Shown here in pieces: positions 22,346-34,165 of a stretch of DNA of 64,000 nt. Each line of letters begins with the position of its first letter. The first letter of the stretch is position 1. The notes below the pieces were generated by a model. It saw only the letters and a list, made by a program, of their open reading frames with translations. It made no database searches and was not told the DNA's origin. Made by a program: the position numbers and the translations under genes. Origin of the DNA: Corticium candelabrum (taxonomy: Eukaryota > Porifera > Homoscleromorpha > Homosclerophorida > Plakinidae); NCBI RefSeq assembly GCF_963422355.1, contig NC_085101.1, forward strand, positions 3,003,002 through 3,067,001. Reading direction: 5' to 3'.

Positions 22346-22798
22346 GTGTGTGCGTGTGTGCGTGTGCTCTATGTGTAGTGTGGGGCCGTCCTTCAACGAT
22401 ACAAGAAGAAACTCCTAATTGATGTTGATACTGATACTAGAGGATCTCTAGTTGCGTGTTGTTGCATTCGTAGCTAAGTAGAGACTCTGTAGAAAGGTTA
22501 CAAACGTAATTCACGCGATCATGCAGTACGTCGCTTGTGTAAAGTTAGTTGGTATTGAATTGGCGAGTAGTCTGCCGGTACAGTACGACATACGTAAATG
22601 TAGTAGTTGGACGCGGTACCGCCGAGGGAGGGGGGTGTCAGCAGGACAGTGGTCACGTACGTTCCCTATGCCCTCCTGCCATGAGCACTGATTGCGTGTC
22701 CACCTTTATTATTTCATCTCGTAATTCACTTGTAGTCAGTGTGGGTTCTGTTCTCACGGCACAAGAGAAACACAGCATGAGGTTGTAGAGGTTCTATC

Positions 22799-23690
22799 TA
22801 TGGAATGCAATCGTCTAGTCACAATCCTCTGTGTAGGCAAAGCTGGAGTAGGAAAGTCAACACTTGCAATGCTCTACTTGCAAAGCTGACCATCGATCCA
22901 ACAAGTCACTTAGTGCTCCAATAGGACGAGGAAGAAAAACGATTACAAAGAACGCCAAAAATTGAAGGTTTTTGCAATGGTAGTCTGTTGACTTTCTGGG
23001 ACACGCCTGAACCGAGAGTAAGCAAAGTATTCTTTTCTGTGCACCCGCACACGACGAACGATTTCATGACGAGAATAGTATAATTATTGAGAACCGGACC
23101 AAGGAAATTGGCAGAATGATTTAGAATTATGCTGTTATTGTTTCTACTCAATCCAAACTAGTCATGGATACCGACGAGAAAAGACCGCAGCTGCATACTT
23201 TCACAAACACAGTATTTGTGAGATGACAAACAGCAAGCGCAAATTTCTCGTCGAGACAAGTAATTAGGCAAGTAGAAATGGTTTCTATTCTGCCCTAGGG
23301 AAGAAATGCAGAACATTACCTACCTGATGGTACCGAGTGGAAGAAGAATTTCTGGAATGACCTGTGTAAGTAGAATCTCTAAAGACGTTAGTGGATTTTA
23401 ATTTGCTCAACCCATGACTGGGATTCATATGCTTCGTATGGTGGTAGGCTTAACTGATAATAAGAAGGTAGGCAGTGCTGCTGTTGGGTTTGCCACTGTT
23501 CTCAAAGTAGCAGTTAGGACTGGATCTTCTATGGCAAGACTGCCAATCGGAGCAGCAATATAGGAGTAGTGGGCGGAGTAGGAGCAGGTGTAGCAGGGTA
23601 CCTTGAATCCCGTCTATACCAGCGTTACAAAGCCAAGGAACGCAGGGATGAGTGCGAAAACTGATTGGTGATTGCGACAATCACCAGAGA
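22799..23690 (+). pseudogene. Class D GTPase pseudogene, C-terminal part (block 1)
   Basis: It resumes at ATGGAATGCAATCGTC with a recognisable P-loop (GKAGVGKST) and then has many frameshifts. It also reads FWDTP, FCAPAHDE, YLPDGTEWKKNFW and the Gly/Ala tail. Stops break all frames. The equivalent in block 2 spans 35143-36467 and is similarly decayed. Confidence 0.8.
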
Positions 23691-24174
23691 ATCACCAGAG
23701 TGCCTGATGAATGATATGACTTGTAAGGAGCAGACAACAAGGACTCTTTGGTTCTAGTAACTACCAAATACGTAACTGGCAAATTGTTTGGTCACAATCA
23801 TTTGTGTAATCTATCTATCACTTAAGGTTCAAGATGCTGTTGATTACAGTTATTACAACTAAAGAAACATAATTTCTCGTCTGTCGATGTCTAAACACCC
23901 GTTTAAATCTGTGCATGAGTGTCTTGGCGCTGCATTTCTCAACAAATTGCAATGTTATCTCAACAATCAAATTTCCATAGCATTCGACGTCAAATCTGCT
24001 TTCAAAGCAAAGCACGTGCACTGTGTCACAATATTATTGTAGATGAGATAGACGTTAGACTGCTGCGCATGCAGTAACTAACCGTCAAGACAACAACAAC
24101 AACATGTTAGACAGTACCAGAAACAGTAGGAAATCGCTAAATGTATTTAGTACCTTGCTGACACTATCTCCCGA

Positions 24175-24355
24175 CGGCAGTCTCGCGTAGCCAGACCTTT
24201 CCTCGCGTCATACTTCCGGGCATAAAGCCAACCGACAAACAGCAGCAAACTTTCACAAACACTGTGTTTCTGAGATGAGTAACAGCTACCGCAAATTTCG
24301 TGTCGAGAAAAGTTGCCTCTTTCCTGAAAAAGCTAAAATGGTTCCTTGTATTTGC
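24175..24355 (+). pseudogene. GTPase scrap with solo TIR (block 1)
   Basis: AGTCTCGCGTAGCCAGACC is followed by about 110 bp coding for FHKHCVSEMSNSYRKF-like residues. It is the same unit as at 395-580 and 36905-37085, so it predates the block duplication. Confidence 0.6.
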
Positions 24356-24649
24356 AAGAAGCTTACTATCATAAGCCTGATGGCACGATTCTGATATCTG
24401 ATTGAAGCAAAACTTCAGAAGCGTCAGGTGACTTCATTTCTGACAAATGAATGCTGAAACCAAATGTTGAAACCAAATATGGTACACGATGAAACATTTG
24501 TGTTGTTATAGAGTTCGTAGGAGCTAATGCATGAGTTTGTTGTGTGGGTAACTAACTTGTTTTCTTTGTCGGTACGTTGCCATGCCTCAACAAAGAATTC
24601 AAGTTGCATTAGTACTGTACAATGGAGATACCGAGGCGCACATGCGCAT

Positions 24650-24777
24650 AATCGTGAGACAACATTGAAAGTAAATGTAAAAACCAAACGCGGAAACCAG
24701 CGTAAATATCCCGTATTGCTTAAACGCTATACAAACGGACGCACGGAAGTTGTGTACTTTCTTGTCAAGACGTTGGC
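24650..24777 (+). promoter_or_regulatory. Conserved class B upstream region (block 1)
   Basis: The 300 bp before the ATG are nearly identical in all three class B copies. They contain GAGGCGCACATGCGCATA (an NRF1-like palindrome), ACGCGGAAACC and, 12 bp later, ATCCCGTATT, the same pair as upstream of classes A, C and D. Confidence 0.5.
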
Positions 24778-26286
24778 ATGGCTCAATTGGGAAGTGCTGC
24801 AACCGTTGTGCCAGAAAGTGGTTTTTTGTCAGAGGCTGACTATGTTGACATCAGAGCCTTTCTAAGAAAACAACCTGAACAAAGTGAGAACTTGTCCATT
24901 TTTATCTATGCTCTGGCTGTTGAAGGGACAATAATTGATCAACTGCTGGAAAAAGAACTTATCAACGATGAAGCCCTCCCGCCTGTTGTTCGTGCGGACC
25001 TACAATCAAAGAGCAGGAAGCAACAAGCGGAAGTCATTGTAGAAAAGATAGGCGCTTGCAGAGAAATGTCTATAGACCAGTTCCTCTTCTTTCTTTGTCC
25101 GCGAAAACCTGGAATTATCAACATCATAAAGGAAGGACTGCTTGAGAGAGTTCAAGAAGTAGTAGAAACTAATTGGAACATACTGGAAGCTAGCTTTGAA
25201 AAAATAAGAGGGTCGGAAACGGATAACGAAATGGAAAGAGAGCTTGATAATCATGCAGAAGCTACAGAACGCGCGCGTCCGATTAACATCTTATGTGTCG
25301 GCAAAACTGGAGCAGGCAAGTCAACCCTTGCAAATGCTTTACTTGGGAAGGTCGGTCGAGGCGAAGGAAGTGCTGAAACGAGACGAGGAGGTAAATCCGT
25401 TACGACAGAAACAAAAAAAATTGAAAGTCAGGATGGGATGCATTCGTTTAGTTTCTGGGACACGCCTGGACCAACTAAAAGCTCAGAAGACCGCAAAAAG
25501 TTTAAACAGATCCTCAAGGATATCAAAAAGGAGAAGGGAAAAATAGATTTGCTTATTTTTTGCGCTCCAGCACACGAATCACGCGATTGTCCTGAGAATA
25601 GCACCATTCTAGAGAATCTTACCAAAGAATGTGGCAAGAATATTTGGAATAACGCAGTTATTGCGTTTACTCAGGCCAATCTAGTCGAGGATCCCGACCA
25701 CGCAACAACAACAGCAGCATACTTTCACAAACAATGTGTTTCTGAGATGACCAAGAAGTACCGCACAATTCTCGTCCGCGAGTGTGGCTTGACTTCCGAG
25801 CAAACAGAAAAGGTTCCTTGTGTTCCATTGGGAAAACAGGCAAAAACTTACCTCCCTGATGGTACCGCATGGAAGAAGAATTTCTGGATGACCTGCGTAA
25901 GTGCAACCTCTAAAGACGTTAGAGGAATTCTCTTTAGCTCAGGTCTTATTGATTCTGATCGATTTGCTGTACCCATCAATGGAATCGACAAGGTACGAAT
26001 GGCGCTAGGATTAACCAGTGGTTCAATTGGAGGTGCCGCTGTTGGGATTGGTACGGGCATAGGAATCGCAATCAGAATTGGAGTCGCAGCCGGTACCATA
26101 GCAGCTGCTCCTACTGGACCAGGAATAGCTATTGGAGCTGCAGTGGGACTTGTAGGCGGGATAGGAGTTGGTGCCGCAGTGTACATTGGCATGCGTACTT
26201 ACGGACGTTACAAGGCTGAAAAACGAGTGAAGCAGTACCACAACAGGATTGGTGACTGCGAAGACGCTAAACAGCCTGAAGGATAA
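24778..26286 (+). CDS. CARD-like/AIG1-TOC-type GTPase with membrane tail, class B (block 1, intact)
   Basis: This intact 502-residue single-exon gene starts at ATG 24778 (MAQLGSAATVVPESGF). Its domain order matches the class A protein: a CARD-like domain (IIDQLLEKELINDE...FLFFLCPRKPGIINIIKEGLL), P-loop GKTGAGKST near residue 175, DTPG, FCAPAHESRD, TQAN, LPDGTAW, then a long Gly/Ala/Ile tail with glycine-zipper spacing and a basic end. It differs from class A by a distinct N-terminus. It is about 95% identical to the block 2 copy by eye. A class C gene, dead here, follows 1.4 kb downstream in the same orientation. Location at a membrane is inferred from the tail. Confidence 0.8.
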   Translation: MAQLGSAATVVPESGFLSEADYVDIRAFLRKQPEQSENLSIFIYALAVEGTIIDQLLEKELINDEALPPVVRADLQSKSRKQQAEVIVEKIGACREMSIDQFLFFLCPRKPGIINIIKEGLLERVQEVVETNWNILEASFEKIRGSETDNEMERELDNHAEATERARPINILCVGKTGAGKSTLANALLGKVGRGEGSAETRRGGKSVTTETKKIESQDGMHSFSFWDTPGPTKSSEDRKKFKQILKDIKKEKGKIDLLIFCAPAHESRDCPENSTILENLTKECGKNIWNNAVIAFTQANLVEDPDHATTTAAYFHKQCVSEMTKKYRTILVRECGLTSEQTEKVPCVPLGKQAKTYLPDGTAWKKNFWMTCVSATSKDVRGILFSSGLIDSDRFAVPINGIDKVRMALGLTSGSIGGAAVGIGTGIGIAIRIGVAAGTIAAAPTGPGIAIGAAVGLVGGIGVGAAVYIGMRTYGRYKAEKRVKQYHNRIGDCEDAKQPEG

Positions 26287-27670
26287 TGTGACTCAATTGC
26301 GACTTCTCTAGAGATGGAACAAAAAACTGTGACGTTCTACTTGTAGTACAGTAGTTCAATCAATGAGGCACTAATGTAAAATATATGTATAGCATGTATA
26401 GTTATGCTGTACTTAGTGAGCAACAGTTTAGTTGGCAATTGTCTGTTGCTATCCAATATCACTACTGCAATCTACTGCCAGTTTGACGCTGCATCCTGTT
26501 AGTGATAATGGTTTCCTTCTAAAAGTATTAATTATATACATCTAGATATAATTTTGCACTTTGTTTGCACCGTGAAACATCTGAAGACGAGTGACAACAA
26601 AATACACGTCCATCAGCAAATCTCTACTGCTACATGCAGCTAGCTAGAGTTATATAGAAAAATAGGTAGACCTAGATAATAATCTTCAAAAAAGTTCATG
26701 TCTCTGATGAATTGAACACATAAAAAAGAACTAACCAGGTTTTATTATAACAGCTAGACACATCAAACTATATGTGTTTGATAGCTTCTGGAAGCGTTAT
26801 AGTCCTCATCAATTTTGTGAACGCTCATTGACAAGAAAACTGGTATCTCAACACCAGTCACTATAGCTTGGGTAGGTCTTGTTTCTACGCTTGTGGAAAA
26901 TGTCGTTTGGCCTATAGACATTACACAGGTCTAGAGAGTTGAAGCTACGTTCTTATAGAAGCACTGATACATTTACAGTTTGTATGCAATAAACTTTAGC
27001 ATCGCTGTATTTCAATTGCTGGCATACAAACAAATCAACGCCAAACCTTCTGTAGTTTGAACTTTCTATGAACGCTTACTCATGCTAGTGCATATACTAA
27101 AGATTTTGTGGTAAAGGTTAGCAAGAGTGAGGAACATGAAAGTAGAGGACCAGAGAGGGTGTGTCGAAAAAATAACACCACAGACAATGTAAGTAGGCCA
27201 TACCATCTAAAACAGGAAAATGAGCGGATATGAAGTTGGTGTAGAAAGTAAAACTTCTTTCAACACTGACTTTCTGTTTCGACATAATTTGTGTTCCTAA
27301 CATCAACAACTTTGTTGTTGTTACAGTTTCAACATATTGCGAGGGAATTCTCAGACATTACGTATGTATACTGTCGCACAGAACTCGGTGTGTCTGTGTG
27401 TGCGTAAATTAAGTCGCACTCACTTAAATGTTGATCTTCTCTTAGTATTGACTCTAAAATGTGTCTTGTGTCTTGTGTCTGAATTGCGTTTGTAAACTAT
27501 TGCTAACTTTAACATAGTAACTAGAAATAGTATTTTAGTAATCGTCAGGTGACTTCATTCTTCTCTAACAGTGAAACTGAATGCGGAAAATTATCTAATA
27601 TACCCGTATTCATTGTTAATTAAGCCCACACACATGTCCTAGCCCTAGAGGTCAGCGCTTCTATTTTAGC
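26287..27670. other. Intergenic spacer between class B and class C genes (block 1)
   Basis: It is almost identical to 39020-40395. A 63-codon minus-strand frame shared by both blocks (27118-27309) has no recognisable features, and its conservation is explained by the recent duplication. The last 100 bp hold the class C promoter-like motif AATGCGGAAAATTATC then ACCCGTATTCATT (27580-27615). Confidence 0.5.
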
Positions 27671-28732
27671 ATGTCTCAAGAAAACAGTGTTGTGCCAGAA
27701 GACATTTTGTCCCCACGGTTTACGTACGTCAGAGACTTACTAAGAAAAAGTTAGAACTTGTCTAGTTTTGTTGATGGTCTGGCTGTGGAGGGGACAGTAA
27801 TTGATGAACTGCTAAAAAGCGACATAATCGGAAACGATGCACTCCGGTCTGCCGTTCCTGCGGACTTACAATCAAAAAACAGGATGCAACAAGCGGAATT
27901 TCTTCTAGAAAAGATAAGCGCTAGCTTCTTCATCAACATCTTAGAAGAAGGACTGCTGGAACAAGTCCAACAAGTCATGGAGACTGACCGGAAAGATGAA
28001 CAAGCTACGCCAATATCATCAGAGTCGAAATTCGAGAAGGAGCATTCGAAATTGTTTACAAAATCCAAAGAAACGCAGCATGCAATCACCATTCTATGTG
28101 TGGGCAAAAGTGGAACAGGAAAGTCAACACTTGCAAATGCTCTAGCTGGGAAGCTGGCCACTGATGCAGAAAGTGCTCGAACGGGACGAGGAAGTTACAC
28201 TGTGAAATCGAAGACAGAATAGATTGAATGCCTTACCAACCAAATTCCGTTTAGTTTCTGGGACACCCCTGGACCGACCAACACAAAAGACCGCAAGACC
28301 TTTCGAGAAATCAAAAAGGAAGTCCAGAAAGATGAAGGTGCAGTCAATCTGCTCGTCTTTTGTGCTCCAGCACACGAAGGACGAGACACTCCAGAAAATG
28401 GTATCATCATTGAGAACGTGACCAAAGAATTTGGTAAGCAAATTTGGAGTAATGCCATTATTGCTTTTACACAAGTCAATCTAATTGTGAATCCCGATAA
28501 TGACAAGACAACAGCTGCATATTTTCACAAACACTGTATTACCGAGATGACAAGGAGGTACCGGGAATTTCTCATCCAGACAGGTGGCATCACCCCACAA
28601 CAGGCAGAAACGGTTCCTTGCGTGCCCATAGGAAGACGAGCAGAAGACTACCTCTCTGATGGCACCAATTGGAAGGCAAGGTTCTGGATGACTTGTGTAG
28701 CCAGAGCCTCTAAAGATAGAGGAATTCTCTAG
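27671..28732 (+). pseudogene. Class C CARD-like/GTPase pseudogene (block 1)
   Basis: Compared with the intact copy at 40396 it has a TAG after about 27 codons (AGTTAG for AGTGAG). It also has an in-frame deletion removing the CREVPIAKFLFFLSERKPG segment near 27921, and a second TAG near 28220 (AATAG for AAAAG). The GTPase domain is otherwise well preserved up to the common class C stop at 28730. The inactivation is recent. Confidence 0.85.
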
Positions 28733-29310
28733 TCTTTTTACTTGTTGTACTCATTATTGGGATTGATAGCACGGTAAGAGTGAAAGGCCTAGCTAATAAT
28801 TCACTATATGGGAATGTATGCTGTTCCTATTGGTAATTAATTATCAACGTAGAAATTGCATATTAATTACTCTATGTATAGTGGACCAGGCCTATACTAG
28901 ATCAGGATTATTGGACCAATAGTAGTTATTTGAGTGATGTTGGAAGATGTAAACGGATGATCAATAGGCGCAAAGTTTGCTTTCCATACCGTTGCTAAAA
29001 GGGTACCAGGCCTAATTAATTAATTGCCAGATTGGGCATGACCTGTAGTGTCAAGGAGATGCTACTTTGTGCCATGCTCGTGCGTGAATGCTTGTAACGT
29101 ACCCAAAACTGACAATTACAAACAAGCATTCATCTTTATTCAGGTTACTCTATCCTAAAATCTCGATGGGCAAGATTTCACATATTGTTGCAGATTCCTT
29201 TATGGCTGATAATATTGCTGTTTATCTTTATAATTATCCTGCTAAACATCATTCGTGTCTGTGTCTGTCCAAGAAGATGGAAACTGCCACTTTGCAAGTC
29301 TGCTTAATTC
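28733..29310. other. Flank of class C gene, no gene seen (block 1)
   Basis: It is homologous to 9000-9580 and 41509-42090. TATTGGGATTGATAGCACGG just after the stop resembles the lost GTPase tail coding region. Nothing else is recognised. Confidence 0.5.
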
Positions 29311-29316
29311 TGACAG

Positions 29317-29552
<236 letters not shown>

Positions 29553-30546
29553 AATACATATATTTTCAAACAATGAACTATTATACAGCATCTAAGCACT
29601 AAATACTACTCATGCCAATAGGGCTTGGTTCTACCCACAACCATTAATGTTTATGTGTCTGTCTGTCTGTCTGTCTGTGACTACATATATTTTTCTGACA
29701 TTGTTGCAGTCTACAATACGAAACATTGACACAAATCGGACCTAAAAGGTCTCTAGCTAAGACTAAAAGTCAAATAGCTGAGTCAAAATAAGCTAACACA
29801 GTTACTAATGGCACCAACTGATCGAGTCAGCACTATACCGGACTCTTCTCATCTCCCGCAGGGACAGTTACACTCTTGCATTGTACGTATATGCTGTATC
29901 ACAATTGAGAATCGAGTCGTCCAGTAATTCTTGAACTCATCTTGTCTGCACTCGGTTGTCAGCAGGCTTGTCTGTTTAACTGTCTGCCTTTCTGTCTGTC
30001 TGTATGTCAAAGCATTTTATACATCAAAATTAATAATAATAATAATAAATGCTAATGCATGTAATAAAATGTAAAATATTTGTGTGCACTGTCTGTCTGT
30101 CTGTTGTTTGTTAACTGTATTATGCCTGCCTGTAAATACATATATTCTCATAAATCAACTACAGCACCATGCATAGCAATAGCGGTCATGGATTTAGTGT
30201 ATGAGCAACCAAAGTAATGACTGGGCAACTAAAATTTTTACGTATTGTTGCCTGGGGACCACTTAAAGATGAGACGATTTGTAGAACAGGGTATGATTCT
30301 GAAAGACCAGCTCACTGACGTTACAGTGCATACATTCAATCCACCACGTATTCTCATTACCTCCTGACAATGAAATTACTGTGGTGGATAAGCAAATTAT
30401 GTTACGTGTGTTTGGAACAATTCGTATGTCTCAAGAATATAACCGCAGCAGCCGCGGGCGGGCCGGGCCGTACTTTGCACTACAAGGTATGACGATATAT
30501 TTTAAATATTGACTAATTAAAATTAAGAGTAATTCAAAAGTTAAAT
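29553..30546. other. Right flank of block 1, no gene seen
   Basis: It is homologous to 42263-43253. It contains short CTGT and ATA/ATT repeats and a GC-rich GCAGCCGCGGGCGGGCCGGG stretch near 30450. No coding sequence is supported. Confidence 0.5.
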
Positions 30547-30929
30547 AAAACCAAAAAAACTAAGAACAGAAAATAGTGACGTTTTAGTTCAAGTAGCTAA
30601 GCAGATTTGCTTGCCTTGTGATGCATAAATTTATCTAATTTCTTAGTTACAAAAAATTAAGTGGTAAGAATGACGTCACTCTCACTTTAGTAATGACATA
30701 TGGTCATTTTATTACCTTACTTTAGCGATACGAATAATTGTTTACCTTTTAATTATAATTCTTTTACCAATATATTCCAAAATGGTAATTGCAACATTCT
30801 ATATATCAATTTTGAATACCAATTCATCTAACACTATCTTAATAAACATTTAAGAATCATATGAATTCTCTAAAGTTACTGAATCTGAATGCGGAAACCG
30901 GATATCATACGGGAAACTGGCTATCTGGT

Positions 30930-31058
30930 TTGTTCAATGTCTCAAAACAGTATGCATATCCTGACGTTTCGTCACCACAGTTTGAGTATGTCTGAGAGTT
31001 ATTAAGAACCCCAAGTGAGAACTTGACTGACTATTTTCACCAAATCGAAGGGACAATA
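30930..31058 (+). pseudogene. Class D GTPase pseudogene, N-terminal piece (block 2)
   Basis: It has the same truncated N-terminus and internal TGA as in block 1. It is interrupted after GGGACAATA by the foldback transposon and resumes at 35143. Confidence 0.7.
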
Positions 31059-31850
31059 TGGTCAGAACGTCTTTCGGCCATTTCAAATTGCAAAATTTTA
31101 ATTTTCTAAATTTTAAATTTTCAAAATTGAATTTTTCAGTTATTTGTATTGAAATTTAAAAATTTTAATTTAACATTACCATAATTTTAAAATTTGTATT
31201 GACTTTTGAAACTTTGATTTCTTGAAAAATCAAAAATTAAAAATTTTATTATTTCAAATTTGTAAATTTTTAGGTGCAGTATATTAGAAATTGTCTTGCC
31301 GACGAGAAAGCGGACGCAGTTGTATATATGACCTGATGGCCGGATTTGAACTAACAGAAATTGAACGCTCATCCGTCCTCTCAAATAATTTGAGTACATC
31401 AGAAAAAGAAAATTGAAAGAACGAGTAGCAGTGTACGCGGTAGGGAGTCCATTGGACAGCGTAGGGGTGCAGTCCAATGCGTGCTGATACGTTGATTCAA
31501 TTGACTAGGCGCGGTTTCTGCTAATCACATCAGCACGTTTCCTGTACCCTGTTTCTGCACCTGTACGTACGCCGCTTCAGACAGTTACTAATATTTAGTA
31601 ACTCGAAGTGCATGATCGCGTCATTACTGTAGATGTAGGATTACGATTGGCCCAACTGCAAGTTGCACTTCATGTCTAGATTTTGTACATCACATGGAAC
31701 ACTACCCGATAGCGCATATAGAACGTCTACAACCTCACGCTGTGTCTCTCCTGTACCGCGAGAACAGAACCCACACTGACTACAAGTGAATTACGAGACC
31801 AAATAGTAAAGGTGGACACGCACGCAGTGCTCATGGCAGGAGGGGATAGG

Positions 31851-33016
31851 CTAGCCGCGTCCCCAGACTCTCTCGCGCTAGTCTTGTCCGTTGCCCGTAT
31901 AACAATTCCAGGCGCGAGAGAGTCTGGGATCATCCCGTCTACTTCCTGCCATATCTCCTTACTAAATGCTAACTAAGTGTCACCCCCGACGTCATCAACT
32001 GTCACCCCGACGTCATCAACTGTCACCCCAACGTCATCAAGTGTCCCATAACTTCAAAATCAAATTAGCGTTAGTCTAATCCAATAAACGTACCACACGA
32101 GATGCAATGACCATTGTTTGGTGTTTGCAGCATATCCAGCACTTGCAGAGAACTGAAGCATGTTGAAAAGGTAAGTCTTTGGAGTGTTGGTGACGGGTGT
32201 CGTATAGGCCTGTAGTCTGAGATCTACAATTGGCGGAGTGATGACCTTCTACGTAGTTCACACACGCACCTCCTTTGCTATTAGTACACACTGTACGTAC
32301 ACCGTTTGCGCGCAGACTCTATTCTATAGCAAAAAAGCTCGCAATGACAAGGGAAGAGGTTGTTCTTGACAGGAAACTACGGTCTACCCTTCTAGAAGTC
32401 TTCAAGTATGAAAACAAATACATCTTTTCGCGAAAGAATATCCCTGAAAGCTTCAAGTTGACCCTCCAGACCGTAGTTCGATGTCAAGATCAACCCCCTT
32501 CCCTTGTCTTTGCGCGCTTTTTGCTACAGAGTCTAGTCTTCGCGCAAGCGCTAATGGCTGCGTGTGAACTACGTAGAAGGTCATTACTCCCCAATTGTAG
32601 ATCTCAGACTATACTGTACAAGCCTACACAACACCCGTCACCAACACTCCATATGCAAGTGCTGGATATTCTGCAAACACCAAACAATGGTCATAGCATC
32701 CGTGTGGAACGTTTATTGGATTAAACTAACGCTAATTTGATTTTGTAGTTACGGGACACTTGATGATGTTGGGGGTGACAGCTGATGACGTCGGGGGTGA
32801 CAGTTGATGACGTCGAGGGTGACAGTTGATGACGTCGAGGGTGACAGTTGATGACATCGGGGGTGACTGTTGATGACGTCGGAGGTGACACTTAGTAAGC
32901 ATTTAGTAAGGAGATATGGCAGGAAGTAGGCGAAATGATCCCAGACTCTCTCGCGCCTGGAATTGTTATTAGAGCACCGGACAAGACTAGCGCGAGAGAG
33001 TCTGGGGACGAGGATA
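31851..33016. mobile_element. Nested TAGCC-family foldback element with exact 8-bp TSD (block 2)
   Basis: The exact duplication GGGATAGG flanks it (31843-31850 and 33017-33024). The ends are CTAGCCGCGTCCCCAGACTC and its inverse. Arms of about 400-500 bp pair around a centre near 32430. The right side carries about seven copies of a 21-bp GATGACGTCGGGGGTGACAG-type unit (32755-32890), against about three on the left. Confidence 0.8.
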
Positions 33017-33693
33017 GGGATAGGAAACGTACGTGTACACCGTCCTGCTGATACGCTCCTCCCATCGACGGTACTGCGTCCAACTACTACATTTACGTAT
33101 GCCGTACTGTACCGGCAGACTAGTCGCCAATTCAATACCAACTAACTTTACACAAGCAACGTACTGCATGATCGCGTAGAGATCCTCTAGTATCAGTATC
33201 AACATCAATTAGAGGTTTCCTCCTGTTTCGTTGAAGGACGCCCCACACTAAACATAGATCACACGCACACACAATAAACAACGGATCCGAGTCAAAGACA
33301 TCGTTTAGCACTCGGTAGGGATTGATCCTTAGAGTCTGCATGGCTGTCCGGAAACTAGCGTATCTGCCTAAGTAGCTACTAAAATTTAGTTAGTCGGCGC
33401 TGTCAGCTCTCACGACCCAGGAGAATTTCCAAAGCACCATCGACCACCAACGTGATTGTGCCCTCGACAACCTCGTGATGCTAGCGATCTTGCCGAACAT
33501 GTGACAGCATTCTTTCAACGCACGCGACAAACTTGGGAGTTCCCCAACAAATTAGCAGCACGTACAGTATAGGTAGACTCGTACCCAGTCCTCCTCCTCG
33601 CGCGTGCTCCACGTGTTTTGGCACGTGCTTTTTGTTCCGCTCTCCTGGGTACGAGTCTATAGTATAGGCACATCCAATCAAATTGAGTCACGG

Positions 33694-34165
33694 ATGGACA
33701 AGAGAGAAATTCAAGAAATGGTGAAGGCTGGGCTATCGCAGTCAAACATAAGTTATATGCTTTAAAGAAGACATCCTGGAGTCAAAGGTTTTCTGAACGA
33801 TCCGCTAGACGATTTTGTCATGAGCAAAACATCCATTATCGTTCTGCATTATCTGACTTTGACATGAGGCTGGTAGTCCAGGCAGCTGTTAGAGAAGTAA
33901 TATGTTCTCTTTTACTAATCGCGTCTAAACATATGGAGACTTTTGCCGTTGTTACACGTCTCTGCGTAGGTTGGTCCAGCGTACGGAAGAAAGATGATGA
34001 AAGGGTATCTTCACGCAGGAGGACTTAGAGTTGGTGACAAAAGTATTGGACGCATTCTAAGACAAGTTGCTCCTGGATAACATGGAAGGAGGCAGCACCT
34101 AGCTCATCGGCAAATAAATCCTGTGCCTTACGCTCACTATCATGGACACAAAACTCGGTTTATTG
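33694..34165 (+). pseudogene. Integrase-core-type (IS3EU-like) transposase remnant (block 2)
   Basis: From ATG 33694 the frames read REIQEMVKAGLSQSNISYML, RRHPGVKGF, RFCHEQNIHYRSALSDFDM, RLVVQAAVRE. An apparent intron (GTAATATG to CGTAG, about 33897-33968) follows, then VGPAYGRKMMKGYLHAGG, RILRQVAP and PVPYAHYHGHKTRF. It matches the N-terminal part of eukaryotic IS3/integrase-like transposases. It is better preserved than the block 1 copy but still lacks the DDE core and contains stops. Confidence 0.6.

Larger units (their letters stand above)
19311..22798. mobile_element. Foldback DNA transposon with integrase-type remnant (block 1, right arm deleted)
   Basis: The left terminus TGGTCAGTAGGTCCTTCGGC and an AT-rich stretch start the left arm. 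A nested 1.1-kb element splits the arm, then a unique core carries decayed integrase coding, and the beginning of the complementary right arm follows. Comparison with block 2 shows that the outer right arm and the adjoining 365 bp of the GTPase pseudogene (893 bp in total) are deleted. The junction has 4 bp of microhomology (ATCT). Confidence 0.75.

Noticed and set aside
23818-24021. Short minus-strand frame after the class D pseudogene
   Set aside because: It is not preserved as an open frame in the homologous region of block 2 and shows no recognisable domain.
27118-27309. A 63-codon minus-strand frame identical in both blocks (also 39851-40042)
   Set aside because: The identity is explained by the recent block duplication, since the flanking non-coding DNA is equally conserved; no motif or start context supports a gene.
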